NCBI GenBank assembly: GCA_946411515.1
Contig: CAMKEH010000013.1
Coordinates: forward strand, 1-32,244
Direction of reading: 5' to 3'
DNA: 32,244 nt
DNA from: an uncultured Clostridium sp.
Lineage (GTDB): Bacteria > Bacillota > Clostridia > TANB77 > CAG-508
The notes beneath the pieces are model-generated. The model worked only from the letters and a program-made list of their open reading frames with translations, was not told the DNA's origin and searched no databases. Below are positions 1-6,183 of this stretch, piece by piece. Position numbers and translations under genes: made by a program. Position 1 is the first letter of the stretch. Each line of letters begins with the position of its first letter.

Positions 1-8
1 AAACTTAA

Positions 9-25
9 TTACAATATAATTGTAA
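9..25. promoter_or_regulatory. Palindromic operator-like site upstream of integrase
   Basis: TTACAAT-ATA-ATTGTAA is a 7-bp perfect inverted repeat with a 3-bp spacer. Its TACAAT half-site recurs at 39-44. A second view of the same sequence is a perfect 11-bp inverted repeat, 14-24 against 39-49, 14 bp apart. This is the size and symmetry of a phage repressor or excisionase operator. It lies about 75 bp before the integrase start and could control integrase transcription or a divergent gene outside the window. No clear -35/-10 pair for the integrase could be fixed here. Function is inferred from symmetry and position only. Confidence 0.4.
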
Positions 26-98
26 GCGATTTCTCGTATACAATTATATCATGATTCTTTTATAAAAACAAATAGAAATTTAAAGGGAGATGATATAT

Positions 99-1268
99 AT
101 GCCAGTTTATCAAGATAAAGATAAGAACGGTAAAATTATAAAAACGAAAGATGGCAGGAGTTGGTATTACAGAATATATAGTGGTGGTAAACAGATTGAA
201 TCCAAAAAATTTATAACAAAAAAAGAGGCTCAAGATGAGGAAGCGCTATTTAAGTTAAAAAAAAACAAACAATATAATAAATCATTTCATATTGTTGCTA
301 AAGATTATTTTAACTATAAATATAAAACTAGAAAAGAAGCAACTATATACGGTTATGAAAACATATATGATAATCATATAAAACCATTCTTTGAACACAC
401 AAACATTAATAAAATTGATATATCAATAATAAGAGAATGGCATGAAGAATTAGATAACAAACCATATTCATTAAAATATAAAAACAAAATTTATATGGTG
501 CTTTCTTCAATACTTAACTTTGCAATGAAAAATTATAATTTAGAAAAGAATTATGCACAAATATATGGCGGATTTGAAAGCCCTAATGATGAAATCATCA
601 AAGACAATGAAAAATTAAAATATATAACCTATGAAGAATTTAATACATTCTATTCTGCTATTGATAGTTTATTATGGAAAAACTTCTTTACTTTTTTATA
701 CTATACAGGTATGAGACTGGGAGAAGTACAAGCACTTACTTGGAATGATATTGATTTTAATAAATCTGAAATTATAGTAAATAAAACATTATCAACTAAA
801 ACAAAGAATAAAAATAAGATTAATGAATCAAGCATCGTAAAATATAAAACTACAAATACTAAAAATAGAAAAAACAGAATAATAAAAATGAATGATAAAT
901 TAAAAGATAAATTACTAAATTATAAAAAAGAAATGAGTAAATATACTGATTTTTCTAATTCATGGTTCGTATTTGGAAATAGTAGATTTCTTCCAGAAAC
1001 AACAATTAATAGATATAGAAAGAAATATTTTAAATTAAGCGGTGTAAACACCATTACTAACCACGAATTTAGACATAGTCACGTATCACTTTTAATTAAT
1101 GAATATATTAAAGTAAGTAAAGAAAAAAATATGAAAATAGATACTGCTAAGTTTTTCTTAATGATGGCTGATAGAATGGGACATACCATTCAAGTAATGC
1201 AAAAAACATACATGCATTTATTCCCAACTGTTCAAGATGAAATAGTAGATTTATTAAATAATTTGTAA
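99..1268 (+). CDS. int: Tyrosine recombinase integrase
   Basis: Site-specific recombinase that joins attP to the host attB and, with an excisionase, reverses it. I start it at the ATG at 99, because the AGGGAG at 84-89 is correctly spaced for it; the in-frame ATG at 90 is too close. Numbering from that start: residues 1-55 form an AP2-like arm-binding domain (SWYYRIYSGGKQ), ~60-155 a SAM-like core-binding domain, ~175-389 the catalytic domain. Active-site residues are visible: Arg206 in YYTGMRLGE, His322 and Arg325 in NHEFRHSH, His362 in MGHT, and the nucleophile Tyr371 in KTYMHLF. The length is normal for phage integrases. The gene runs toward a candidate attP that begins just past its stop, with arm-type repeats its N-terminal domain would be expected to bind. 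Its orientation is opposite to the lysis cassette, as in circularised temperate phages. Confidence 0.96.
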   Translation: MPVYQDKDKNGKIIKTKDGRSWYYRIYSGGKQIESKKFITKKEAQDEEALFKLKKNKQYNKSFHIVAKDYFNYKYKTRKEATIYGYENIYDNHIKPFFEHTNINKIDISIIREWHEELDNKPYSLKYKNKIYMVLSSILNFAMKNYNLEKNYAQIYGGFESPNDEIIKDNEKLKYITYEEFNTFYSAIDSLLWKNFFTFLYYTGMRLGEVQALTWNDIDFNKSEIIVNKTLSTKTKNKNKINESSIVKYKTTNTKNRKNRIIKMNDKLKDKLLNYKKEMSKYTDFSNSWFVFGNSRFLPETTINRYRKKYFKLSGVNTITNHEFRHSHVSLLINEYIKVSKEKNMKIDTAKFFLMMADRMGHTIQVMQKTYMHLFPTVQDEIVDLLNNL

Positions 1269-1274
1269 ATTTTT

Positions 1275-1296
1275 AAGAGGTAAATAAGTGGTAAAA
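1275..1296 (+). repeat. attP arm-type repeat doublet 1
   Basis: Two tandem 11-mers, AAGAGGTAAAT and AAGTGGTAAAA, start 6 bp after the integrase stop. The surrounding 30 bp (1271-1300) recurs with one mismatch at 1442-1471. Tandem short direct repeats on both sides of a core are what the N-terminal domain of AP2-type tyrosine integrases binds; the role is inferred. Confidence 0.65.
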
Positions 1297-1321
1297 AAAT
1301 AAAAACCGCAGAATTCTGCGG
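1292..1321 (-). terminator. Perfect palindrome with T-run on the minus strand
   Basis: CCGCAGAATTCTGCGG (1306-1321) is a perfect 16-bp palindrome that can fold as a 6-bp GC-rich stem with an AATT loop. On the minus strand it is followed by TTTTTATTTTTTT, a good intrinsic terminator for transcription approaching integrase from the right. On the plus strand the downstream bases are not T-rich, so it would terminate integrase mRNA poorly. It lies between arm doublet 1 and the att core, so after integration it would lie between integrase and the restored tRNA. It may alternatively serve recombination protein binding. Confidence 0.55.
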
Positions 1322-1333
1322 ATAATTACACTA

Positions 1334-1349
1334 TGGCGGAGTAGGAGAG
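1334..1349 (-). other. Candidate attP core: 3' end of a tRNA-Ser
   Basis: Read on the minus strand this is CTCTCCTACTCCGCCA. It parses as a tRNA 3' end: T-stem strand CTCTC, acceptor strand CTACTCC, discriminator G, and CCA. G73 with an acceptor ending in CTCC points to tRNA-Ser (established tRNA identity rule). Beyond it the sequence (ATCCTTT where a T-loop should be TTCRANN) is not tRNA, so identity ends at about 16 bp, a normal core length for phages integrating at the 3' end of tRNA genes. The orientation would place integrase next to the restored tRNA, the usual arrangement. The target tRNA itself is not in the window. Confidence 0.65.
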
Positions 1350-1411
1350 AAAGGATTAATACATACGATACAACTTGTAATACCTTGATTTTCAATACCT
1401 AATTAATGTGT

Positions 1412-1433
1412 AATATCCACTATTTTACCACTT
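1412..1433 (-). repeat. attP arm-type repeat doublet 2 (inverted)
   Basis: On the minus strand this reads AAGTGGTAAAA followed directly by the degenerate copy TAGTGGATATT. It is the same tandem 11-mer arrangement as the other two doublets but inverted, between the core and doublet 3. The first unit is identical to the second unit of doublet 1. Confidence 0.5.
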
Positions 1434-1445
1434 TAATAAAATTTT

Positions 1446-1467
1446 AAGAGGTAAATAAGAGGTAAAA
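1446..1467 (+). repeat. attP arm-type repeat doublet 3, overlapping the HNH ribosome binding site
   Basis: Tandem AAGAGGTAAAT and AAGAGGTAAAA, part of the 30-bp near-identical repeat of 1271-1300, offset by 171 bp. The AAGAGG of the second unit (1457-1462) lies 7 nt before the ATG at 1470 and so doubles as the ribosome binding site of the HNH gene. Confidence 0.65.
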
Positions 1468-1469
1468 AA

Positions 1470-1931
1470 ATGAACTGTAAATACTATAGAATAAGAACTA
1501 AAAAGAAAGTACACTATAAATATTGTGTACTACTAAAAAGAATAATAAAAGATGATTGTTATAATTGTATAAACAAAGAATATAAAGAGGTTAAATATAA
1601 GAAAAAGTTATCCACATTTCATGTGCATAAACATAAATCCACTAAAGCAACAGAAATACCTATGAAGGTAAAAAAGGTTGTATGGGAAAGAGATGGGCAT
1701 GCATGTATATACTGTGGTAAATATGTAGATGTATACTATGCTAATTCTCATTATATCAAGAGGAGTCATCTAGGGAAAGGCATTGAACAGAATGTGGTTA
1801 CAGCCTGCCCTACATGCCACTATACGTACGATTTTAAAGACTTTGACGGCAAGATGAAGAATTATACTAGAGAATATCTTTCGAGGTTATATGATGGTTG
1901 GAATAAGAATGATTTGGTATATAGAAAGTGA
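1470..1931 (+). CDS. HNH endonuclease
   Basis: 153-aa protein with an N-terminal cysteine-rich segment (Cys3, Cys19, Cys30, Cys33) that may bind zinc, and a C-terminal HNH nuclease domain. The HNH part shows RDGHACIYCG, then SHYIKR as the His of the first motif, then NVVTACPTCHYTYD with the second zinc CxxC and downstream His. HNH proteins cut DNA with a metal ion; in phages they serve packaging, homing or host DNA attack. This one is not beside the terminase genes, where packaging-type HNH genes usually lie. It sits between attP and the toxin-antitoxin-like locus, on the opposite strand from the late genes, and would lie at the prophage end away from integrase. That suggests a moron (lysogenic accessory gene) or a homing-type passenger. 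The ribosome binding site is within an attP arm repeat. Confidence 0.85.
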   Translation: MNCKYYRIRTKKKVHYKYCVLLKRIIKDDCYNCINKEYKEVKYKKKLSTFHVHKHKSTKATEIPMKVKKVVWERDGHACIYCGKYVDVYYANSHYIKRSHLGKGIEQNVVTACPTCHYTYDFKDFDGKMKNYTREYLSRLYDGWNKNDLVYRK

Positions 1932-1960
1932 TTGACAGAAGTAAGGTTATAATATATAAT
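1932..1960 (+). promoter_or_regulatory. Consensus sigma-70/SigA promoter of the small membrane peptide mRNA
   Basis: TTGACA (1932-1937), a 17-bp spacer, then TATAAT (1955-1960): both hexamers match the consensus exactly. It begins directly after the HNH stop codon. Transcription should start near 1966-1968, just before the 5' segment (1969-1991) that is complementary to the mRNA 3' end. A vegetative promoter this strong suggests expression during lysogeny independent of the lytic programme. Confidence 0.85.
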
Positions 1961-1968
1961 GTTAAACA

Positions 1969-1991
1969 GAGATACATTATACTGTTAGATG
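1969..1991 (+). repeat. 5' UTR segment complementary to the mRNA 3' end
   Basis: The first ~23 nt of the predicted transcript (GAGATACATTATACT then GTTAGATG) are antiparallel-complementary to 2233-2247 (14 of 15 positions) and 2219-2226 (8 of 8), with a 6-nt bulge on the 3' side. Long-range 5'-3' pairing that makes the full-length mRNA translationally inert is established for several type I toxin mRNAs. A further local hairpin, TAGTGC-CAA-GCACTA, follows at 1993-2007. TCTCC at 2008-2012 can pair with the GGAGA at about 2035, the first ribosome binding site. Confidence 0.7.
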
Positions 1992-2048
1992 CTAGTGCCA
2001 AGCACTATCTCCATTTGTTATATTTATAATGAAAGGAGAGTGATCTGT

Positions 2049-2150
2049 ATGAAATATAAAATAGTACAGGAGGTGTTTTGGTTTGAACTCTTCGGAGGTT
2101 ATTCTAATTATAGTTTTAACTATTATTGGGAAAATTTTTTCGGATTCTAA
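2049..2150 (+). CDS. 33-aa leader ORF overlapping the toxin ORF
   Basis: ATG at 2049 is preceded by AAAGGAG about 10-12 nt upstream and opens a 33-codon frame rich in aromatic residues (starts MKYKIVQEVFWFEL) that ends with TAA at 2148-2150. It overlaps the 26-aa membrane peptide ORF in another frame almost completely. It resembles no family I know. It might be a leader whose translation opens or couples the toxin start, like mok in hok/sok, or it may be fortuitous. The choice between this and the 2083 ORF rests on composition: the other frame has the membrane-peptide signature and the better-spaced AGGAGG. Confidence 0.35.
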   Translation: MKYKIVQEVFWFELFGGYSNYSFNYYWENFFGF

Positions 2151-2163
2151 GCCAAAAAAATAG
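2083..2163 (+). CDS. Putative type I toxin, 26-aa membrane peptide
   Basis: A TTG start at 2083 lies 9 nt after a perfect AGGAGG (2068-2073). The 26-aa product has a short polar N-terminus with Glu5, one hydrophobic stretch (VILIIVLTIIG, residues 6-16) and a basic tail ending KPKK. Short size, one membrane segment, charged tail and polar start with an early Glu match type I toxins of Gram-positive bacteria (TxpA/BsrG and holin-like toxin families). Those act at the membrane, though this one is shorter than TxpA or BsrG. The RNA context is the strongest evidence: own consensus promoter, structured mRNA of about 290 nt, and an antisense RNA overlapping the 3' end. A CUUCGG tetraloop hairpin begins just after the start codon (~2087-2100). 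No homologue is recognised by sequence, so toxicity is an inference. Confidence 0.65.
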   Translation: MNSSEVILIIVLTIIGKIFSDSKPKK

Positions 2164-2196
2164 CATCTAAACAAGAAATTCATCTTGCATAGATGC
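2154..2196 (-). terminator. Intrinsic terminator of the antisense RNA
   Basis: A two-part stem, GCATCTA (2163-2169) with TAGATGC (2190-2196) and inner CAAGA (2172-2176) with TCTTG (2183-2187), loop of 6 nt. On the minus strand it is followed by TATTTTTTT. On the plus strand no T-run follows, so the toxin mRNA reads through and carries it as an internal hairpin just past the toxin stop. Confidence 0.75.
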
Positions 2197-2211
2197 GAAA
2201 CCATTACAAGT

Positions 2212-2254
2212 GGAGAAACATCTAACACAGCAAGTAAAATGTATCTCCTTTTTT
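2212..2254 (+). terminator. Terminator of the toxin-like mRNA
   Basis: GGAGA-A-ACAT (2212-2221 region) pairs with ATGT-A-TCTCC (2239-2248) and is followed by TTTTTT at 2249-2254. The same ATGTATCTC and CATCTAAC segments are the partners of the 5' UTR, so the terminator stem and the 5'-3' pairing are mutually exclusive folds. Confidence 0.75.
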
Positions 2255-2407
2255 AGTATATGCAAACAATAGAAACATATACAGAACAACAAGCAACATG
2301 GAATAAGTTATCCTTTGCTACATTATTATTGTACCATTGGAAACAATATTTTGCAATACCTAAATTTTAAGTTTACAAAATTGTACACTTTTTCCTGTTG
2401 GTTTTGT

Positions 2408-2436
2408 ATGATACCACTTTGAAACAAGTTTGTCAA
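2408..2436 (-). promoter_or_regulatory. Promoter of the antisense RNA
   Basis: On the minus strand: TTGACA (2436-2431), a 17-bp spacer, TATCAT (2413-2408). The -35 is a perfect match and the -10 has one mismatch. It lies just past the late-operon terminator, so antisense transcription is insulated from late read-through. It has no ORF to serve other than the antisense RNA. Confidence 0.75.
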
Positions 2437-2440
2437 ATTC

Positions 2441-2470
2441 AAAAAAAGAGCTAGGCAATTAAACCTAGCT
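2441..2470 (-). terminator. Late operon terminator after the amidase
   Basis: AGCTAGG (2449-2455) pairs with CCTAGCT (2464-2470) around an 8-nt loop. On the minus strand it is followed by C and seven Ts. It lies 4 bp after the amidase stop and ends the ~24-kb late transcript. On the plus strand TTTTCTT follows the hairpin, so it may work in both directions. Confidence 0.85.
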
Positions 2471-2474
2471 TTTC

Positions 2475-3374
2475 TTATACCTTATACAAATATGTTCCTA
2501 CTACCCAGAACTTATATTTATCACCTATTCCTGCATCTAATTGATAATATTTCATACCAGCATCAGTTGCAGTTTTTGATATCCTAAATGCTCTATTAAA
2601 TACAAACTTATAACCTTTTTTCATGTGGATTAAATCACTATTCCATGTTTTCTTACCGTTAGAATTAACTATATCAACAAATCTTTCAGGAATACCATTG
2701 TCTTTCCATGCAAATCTTGCTTCTCCACCTGCGTTTAAATCTTCTCTTACTTGCCATAACCCAAATATTTTTTGAACATCATCAGCAATATAATATGGAA
2801 AATGCCCTGCAGTATTTATTCTTACATTATCTCCAACTTTAAATGATTTAGCTGGTCCTGGATCTGGTGTAGGTGTTGGTGAAGGTTCTCCACCATTTAA
2901 AGCAACTCTAATTCTATTTTTAAATGTTTCCCATCTGTTTTCTGCTAAAATACGATGAGGACAATATTTACCACTCCAATCTTGATGTTTCTTTACTCTA
3001 TCAACACCAAGTCCATATTTTTTAAGTAAATAAGCAACTAACTGTACACAGTTCTCTTCTGCTTGTACATATCTAGAACCACCACTTTTAGAATAGCATA
3101 TCTCTATTGCTATTGATTTTCTATTCCCTGTACCATTAGCTCCATCTCCACAAGAAAAATTATTCCTATCAAGTGGTAACCCCTGTCTTGCCTCTACATC
3201 ATCAACTGCAAAATGATATGAATTATAATTGTTTCTTTTCATATAAGCAATTTCATTTAAAGCACTAGCATCATTTGCTGTATTATGAATTGTTATATAC
3301 TCAGGTTTCATGTGATATGGACATTGAGTATTATATTTTGATTCACTTACTAAATCCTCTACTATTTTAACCAT
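2475..3374 (-). CDS. Endolysin: N-acetylmuramoyl-L-alanine amidase
   Basis: Cuts the bond between N-acetylmuramic acid and L-alanine in host peptidoglycan at the end of the lytic cycle. The N-terminal ~160 residues are an Amidase_2 (PGRP-like) zinc domain: His30 in ITIHNTAND, catalytic-site Glu91 in SIAIEICYS, His130 in KKHQDWSGK, and Cys138 in KYCPHR as the other zinc ligands. A Pro-Thr linker (PSPTPTPDPGP, ~164-174) leads to a C-terminal SH3-like wall-binding region (~176-299). No signal peptide, so export depends on the holin. The start overlaps the holin gene by 8 nt, with the ribosome binding site AAAGGAG inside the holin 3' end. It is the last gene before the terminator. Confidence 0.94.
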   Translation of the reverse strand: MVKIVEDLVSESKYNTQCPYHMKPEYITIHNTANDASALNEIAYMKRNNYNSYHFAVDDVEARQGLPLDRNNFSCGDGANGTGNRKSIAIEICYSKSGGSRYVQAEENCVQLVAYLLKKYGLGVDRVKKHQDWSGKYCPHRILAENRWETFKNRIRVALNGGEPSPTPTPDPGPAKSFKVGDNVRINTAGHFPYYIADDVQKIFGLWQVREDLNAGGEARFAWKDNGIPERFVDIVNSNGKKTWNSDLIHMKKGYKFVFNRAFRISKTATDAGMKYYQLDAGIGDKYKFWVVGTYLYKV

Positions 3375-3579
3375 TTATTTCATCTCCTTTCAATAAATTA
3401 TTAATTATATTCATTAAAGCACTAACGCCAGAGGCTATTGTACCTATTATTAAGCCTTTTATAGCCTCTTTGTCAGTAAAGTCGGTAGTTGATATACTTA
3501 CTGTTAAATAAGCAACTATCCCTTGTATAAATGTCTTTAAACATCTAATTCCTATATCTTTCCAATTAATTTTTTTCAT
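3367..3579 (-). CDS. Holin
   Basis: 70-aa membrane protein. Residues ~18-30 (FIQGIVAYLTVSI) and ~42-64 (LIIGTIASGVSALMNIINNLL) are two membrane segments separated by a short polar loop, with a basic N-terminus (MKKINWKD) and a charged C-terminus. Such small two-segment proteins directly before an endolysin are phage holins, which permeabilise the membrane at a set time and release the lysin. It overlaps the amidase gene and has a strong GAGGAGG site 6 nt before its ATG. The exact holin family is not assigned. Confidence 0.88.
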   Translation of the reverse strand: MKKINWKDIGIRCLKTFIQGIVAYLTVSISTTDFTDKEAIKGLIIGTIASGVSALMNIINNLLKGDEING

Positions 3580-3593
3580 TAATTACCTCCTCT

Positions 3594-6173
3594 TTAATCG
3601 ATTATTCCATATCCTCTTAATACATTTTCAAGTGTTCCTTTACTTATAAACATTGCATTATTTGCAGAACTATATTCACTATATGTTTTAGTTACAGCAA
3701 ACAATTGTCCACCTGATGTTATTGATTGCCCATATGCACTCGAAGTTTTAAATACTCCTCCAGTTGTATTATTTGCATAATTAGTATTAGTAACGTAATT
3801 AGTTAAATCTACTTTCGTGCTTCCTATATGTTCCCAATTACTTGAAATATAAATATATTCATCATATATATTATTTTCTTCTGATGACGCATTTGGAACT
3901 AAATATATTGTTGTAGTTGATATATCCTCAACTGGTAGAGTTTGTACAACTTTTTTATCCATAGTAGAAATTGCACTTATTAGATTATTTATTTCTGTTT
4001 GTGTATATGTTTCTGTTTTTCTGTAGTAATTAGTTAAATCTTCTTGTATGTCTTTAATATCATCAGTAACTTTTTCTAACCACTTAACATTCCAAGCATA
4101 AATCCCAAAACTTGAAGTTTGCTCAATTTTTTCCAAATTAGTTACATTTTTTAAATTTAATACATATGGTGTATTTGTTATACTTGGTGATTGCTCAGGG
4201 TCGCGTGTAGTTAATAACGATATTTTGCTATTGTTAAAATTAACATTTTCAATTGTTATATTTGCTCCACTTACTATTTCTGAATTGTATCCACTATAAT
4301 TATAATTATTATGCCCTAAGTAACCTATTCCAATAGGATCACTGATACTAGGTAAAGCACTTTTAATATTACAATTTTTTATTATTCCTTTTTCATTTGG
4401 ACTATGTCCAGCTCCTATTGCTGGCTTATAACCATTAGTTCCTCTTAGTGACTCTTGCGTTGGAGCACCCGGTATTCCTTTCCAATCAATTACCATATCG
4501 CTTATTTCCCATTCAGCATCTCCGCCAACGCTAGATGTTTCAATATGAATTGCATATCTTAAATTTATTCCATCAATTTTAAACCCGCTTATTTTAGTGT
4601 GTAATGATTTGTTAATTACGTTTGTTATATGGAATGGCGCTTTTCTTGTTACGTCACTGTACAAAGGATTTGTTAATCCTGTTGCTCCGTCCCAACTAAT
4701 AATACAATTGGAAGGATTTTTCTCATTTCCAATATAGTAAACATAGTCTTTGACAATTACTCCTTCTAAATCTGAACCAGTAGAACCTGAGTATTTTTCT
4801 TGCAAATCTGTGTAAGTTCCATCAGCGACAAATATCGTATATTGATTATCTTTTGAATTATCTACTATAGAAACATTGGCATCATATATATTTGAAAATC
4901 TTGTTGTACCATATCCTTCAGTCGAACTATCATAAGTACTGTCTACATATAAATAATTCATTTTTATTTCAGATGAATTATTTATTTTTTCTGCAAGTTC
5001 AGGCGATAAATCACTTTCTTTTACATTCATGGTTTTTGGAACTACATAATTTGTTGATTCAGTTCCTGGTTCTATTTGATATTTTTGTGATGTATCATTA
5101 CTTAGTACCCAAAATTTTATATAGGCACAATTATTTTGTGTTGTAAATGTTTTGTAATGCGAAGAAGGTCCTTTATTTGTTATCGAACCAATAAATATTT
5201 CATTGCTATCATATCCATAAATAGCAACATTTAAAGCCTCTTCTGCATAATCTGTAAATGTATATTGTGTATTAGGCAAAACTGATATAAAATTCTTTGT
5301 TCTTGTTTTTGTTGATGAACTTATTGGAACTCCCGTTGTTGAGGATAATGAGCCTTCTTCTATTTCAGTATCACATATATTTTTTGATTTTATATACGTT
5401 ACATAATCTCCTACAGGTTGTATTCCTAAATCATTTAAAGATTTATTTCCTATTAATGTAACATTATTTACTTTAGGCTGGTTTTCTAATTCTTCATAAT
5501 TGGAAATACCACCACTTCCACCACCTGTTGAATTAATAGTTAAAGTACTGCCTTCTTGTTCTAAAGTTATATTATCTCCTGCTTCAATTGTTAAAGTATT
5601 AACTCCATTTATCTTAGCATCTGCGCCTTTATCACCCTTATCTCCTTTTAAACCATCTATAATTGGTACACTTTTTTCTGTTCCATCTTTTTTAGTTATA
5701 CTTACAGTTGCAATGTTTCCAACCTTATTAACATCTATATCAATGTTATCAGTCTCTTGCAATGCACTTGATAAATCAGATAATAGATTATCAAACATAG
5801 GCGTATATGTTTCAACTATCTCTCCATCAATAACAACTTGTTCTGCATTTACTTTAAACTTATCATAAGCAGATGTTAGTTTACTATTATCTTTATATAA
5901 ACTTACTTCATATACATACTCACCCTCTTTAGTGAATATTGGATATGCCTTACCTTGTTCATCAAATCTAGCAAGAATTAATTCGTTATTTACAATCTCA
6001 TCAGCAAATATTACATTATCATCTGAATCCTTTAATTCAAATATCTTTGTACCTTCATTATCATCAAATTCAAATACAAGTTTAGTTGAATTGTAATCAT
6101 TTTGTACAAGTTTAATTCCTTGTGAATAACATAATCCTTTTTTGAATTTTACTTTAATTTTTATCTCATTCAT
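3594..6173 (-). CDS. Receptor-binding tail fibre/spike with BppU-like N-terminus
   Basis: 859 aa. Residues 1-150 resemble the N-terminal domain of lactococcal-type upper baseplate proteins (BppU), which attaches the fibre to the virion. A collagen-like GLKGDKGDKGAD (174-185), a Gly-rich linker (~217-222) and a tail-fibre segment (NVTLIGNKSLNDLGI, ~237-251) follow. Residues ~255-370 look like a beta-sandwich carbohydrate-binding module. Residues ~400-690 have the repeated Asn-rich strands of a right-handed beta-helix as in tailspikes. The C-terminal ~140 residues probably form the trimer tip. Likely role: binding, and perhaps cutting, cell wall or capsule glycans. No catalytic residues could be assigned. 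It sits between the XhlA-like gene and the holin. Confidence 0.75.
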   Translation of the reverse strand: MNEIKIKVKFKKGLCYSQGIKLVQNDYNSTKLVFEFDDNEGTKIFELKDSDDNVIFADEIVNNELILARFDEQGKAYPIFTKEGEYVYEVSLYKDNSKLTSAYDKFKVNAEQVVIDGEIVETYTPMFDNLLSDLSSALQETDNIDIDVNKVGNIATVSITKKDGTEKSVPIIDGLKGDKGDKGADAKINGVNTLTIEAGDNITLEQEGSTLTINSTGGGSGGISNYEELENQPKVNNVTLIGNKSLNDLGIQPVGDYVTYIKSKNICDTEIEEGSLSSTTGVPISSSTKTRTKNFISVLPNTQYTFTDYAEEALNVAIYGYDSNEIFIGSITNKGPSSHYKTFTTQNNCAYIKFWVLSNDTSQKYQIEPGTESTNYVVPKTMNVKESDLSPELAEKINNSSEIKMNYLYVDSTYDSSTEGYGTTRFSNIYDANVSIVDNSKDNQYTIFVADGTYTDLQEKYSGSTGSDLEGVIVKDYVYYIGNEKNPSNCIISWDGATGLTNPLYSDVTRKAPFHITNVINKSLHTKISGFKIDGINLRYAIHIETSSVGGDAEWEISDMVIDWKGIPGAPTQESLRGTNGYKPAIGAGHSPNEKGIIKNCNIKSALPSISDPIGIGYLGHNNYNYSGYNSEIVSGANITIENVNFNNSKISLLTTRDPEQSPSITNTPYVLNLKNVTNLEKIEQTSSFGIYAWNVKWLEKVTDDIKDIQEDLTNYYRKTETYTQTEINNLISAISTMDKKVVQTLPVEDISTTTIYLVPNASSEENNIYDEYIYISSNWEHIGSTKVDLTNYVTNTNYANNTTGGVFKTSSAYGQSITSGGQLFAVTKTYSEYSSANNAMFISKGTLENVLRGYGIID

Positions 6174-6183
6174 AACATACCTC

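Larger units (their letters stand above)
2154..2401 (-). ncRNA. Putative antisense antitoxin RNA (~250 nt)
   Basis: Predicted from a minus-strand promoter (-35 at 2431-2436, -10 at 2408-2413, start near 2401) and a minus-strand terminator ending near 2154. It would overlap the last ~100 nt of the toxin mRNA, covering its terminator, the 3' part of the long-range pairing and the last codons. This convergent 3'-overlap layout is that of txpA/RatA and bsrG/SR4, where the antisense RNA promotes mRNA degradation and blocks translation. The non-overlapping part (2256-2401) holds no ORF with a ribosome binding site. The minus-strand 78-codon frame across 1992-2228 is not a credible gene. Confidence 0.65.

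Noticed and set aside
90..98. Upstream in-frame ATG of the integrase
   Set aside because: It is one base from the ribosome binding site; the ATG at 99 has proper spacing.
1334..1349. A complete tRNA gene at attP
   Set aside because: Only the 3' acceptor and T-stem strand are present; no T-loop, anticodon arm or D arm follows.
1992..2228. 78-codon frame on the minus strand
   Set aside because: No ribosome binding site, odd composition, and it lies over the toxin mRNA and antisense terminator, which explain the sequence.
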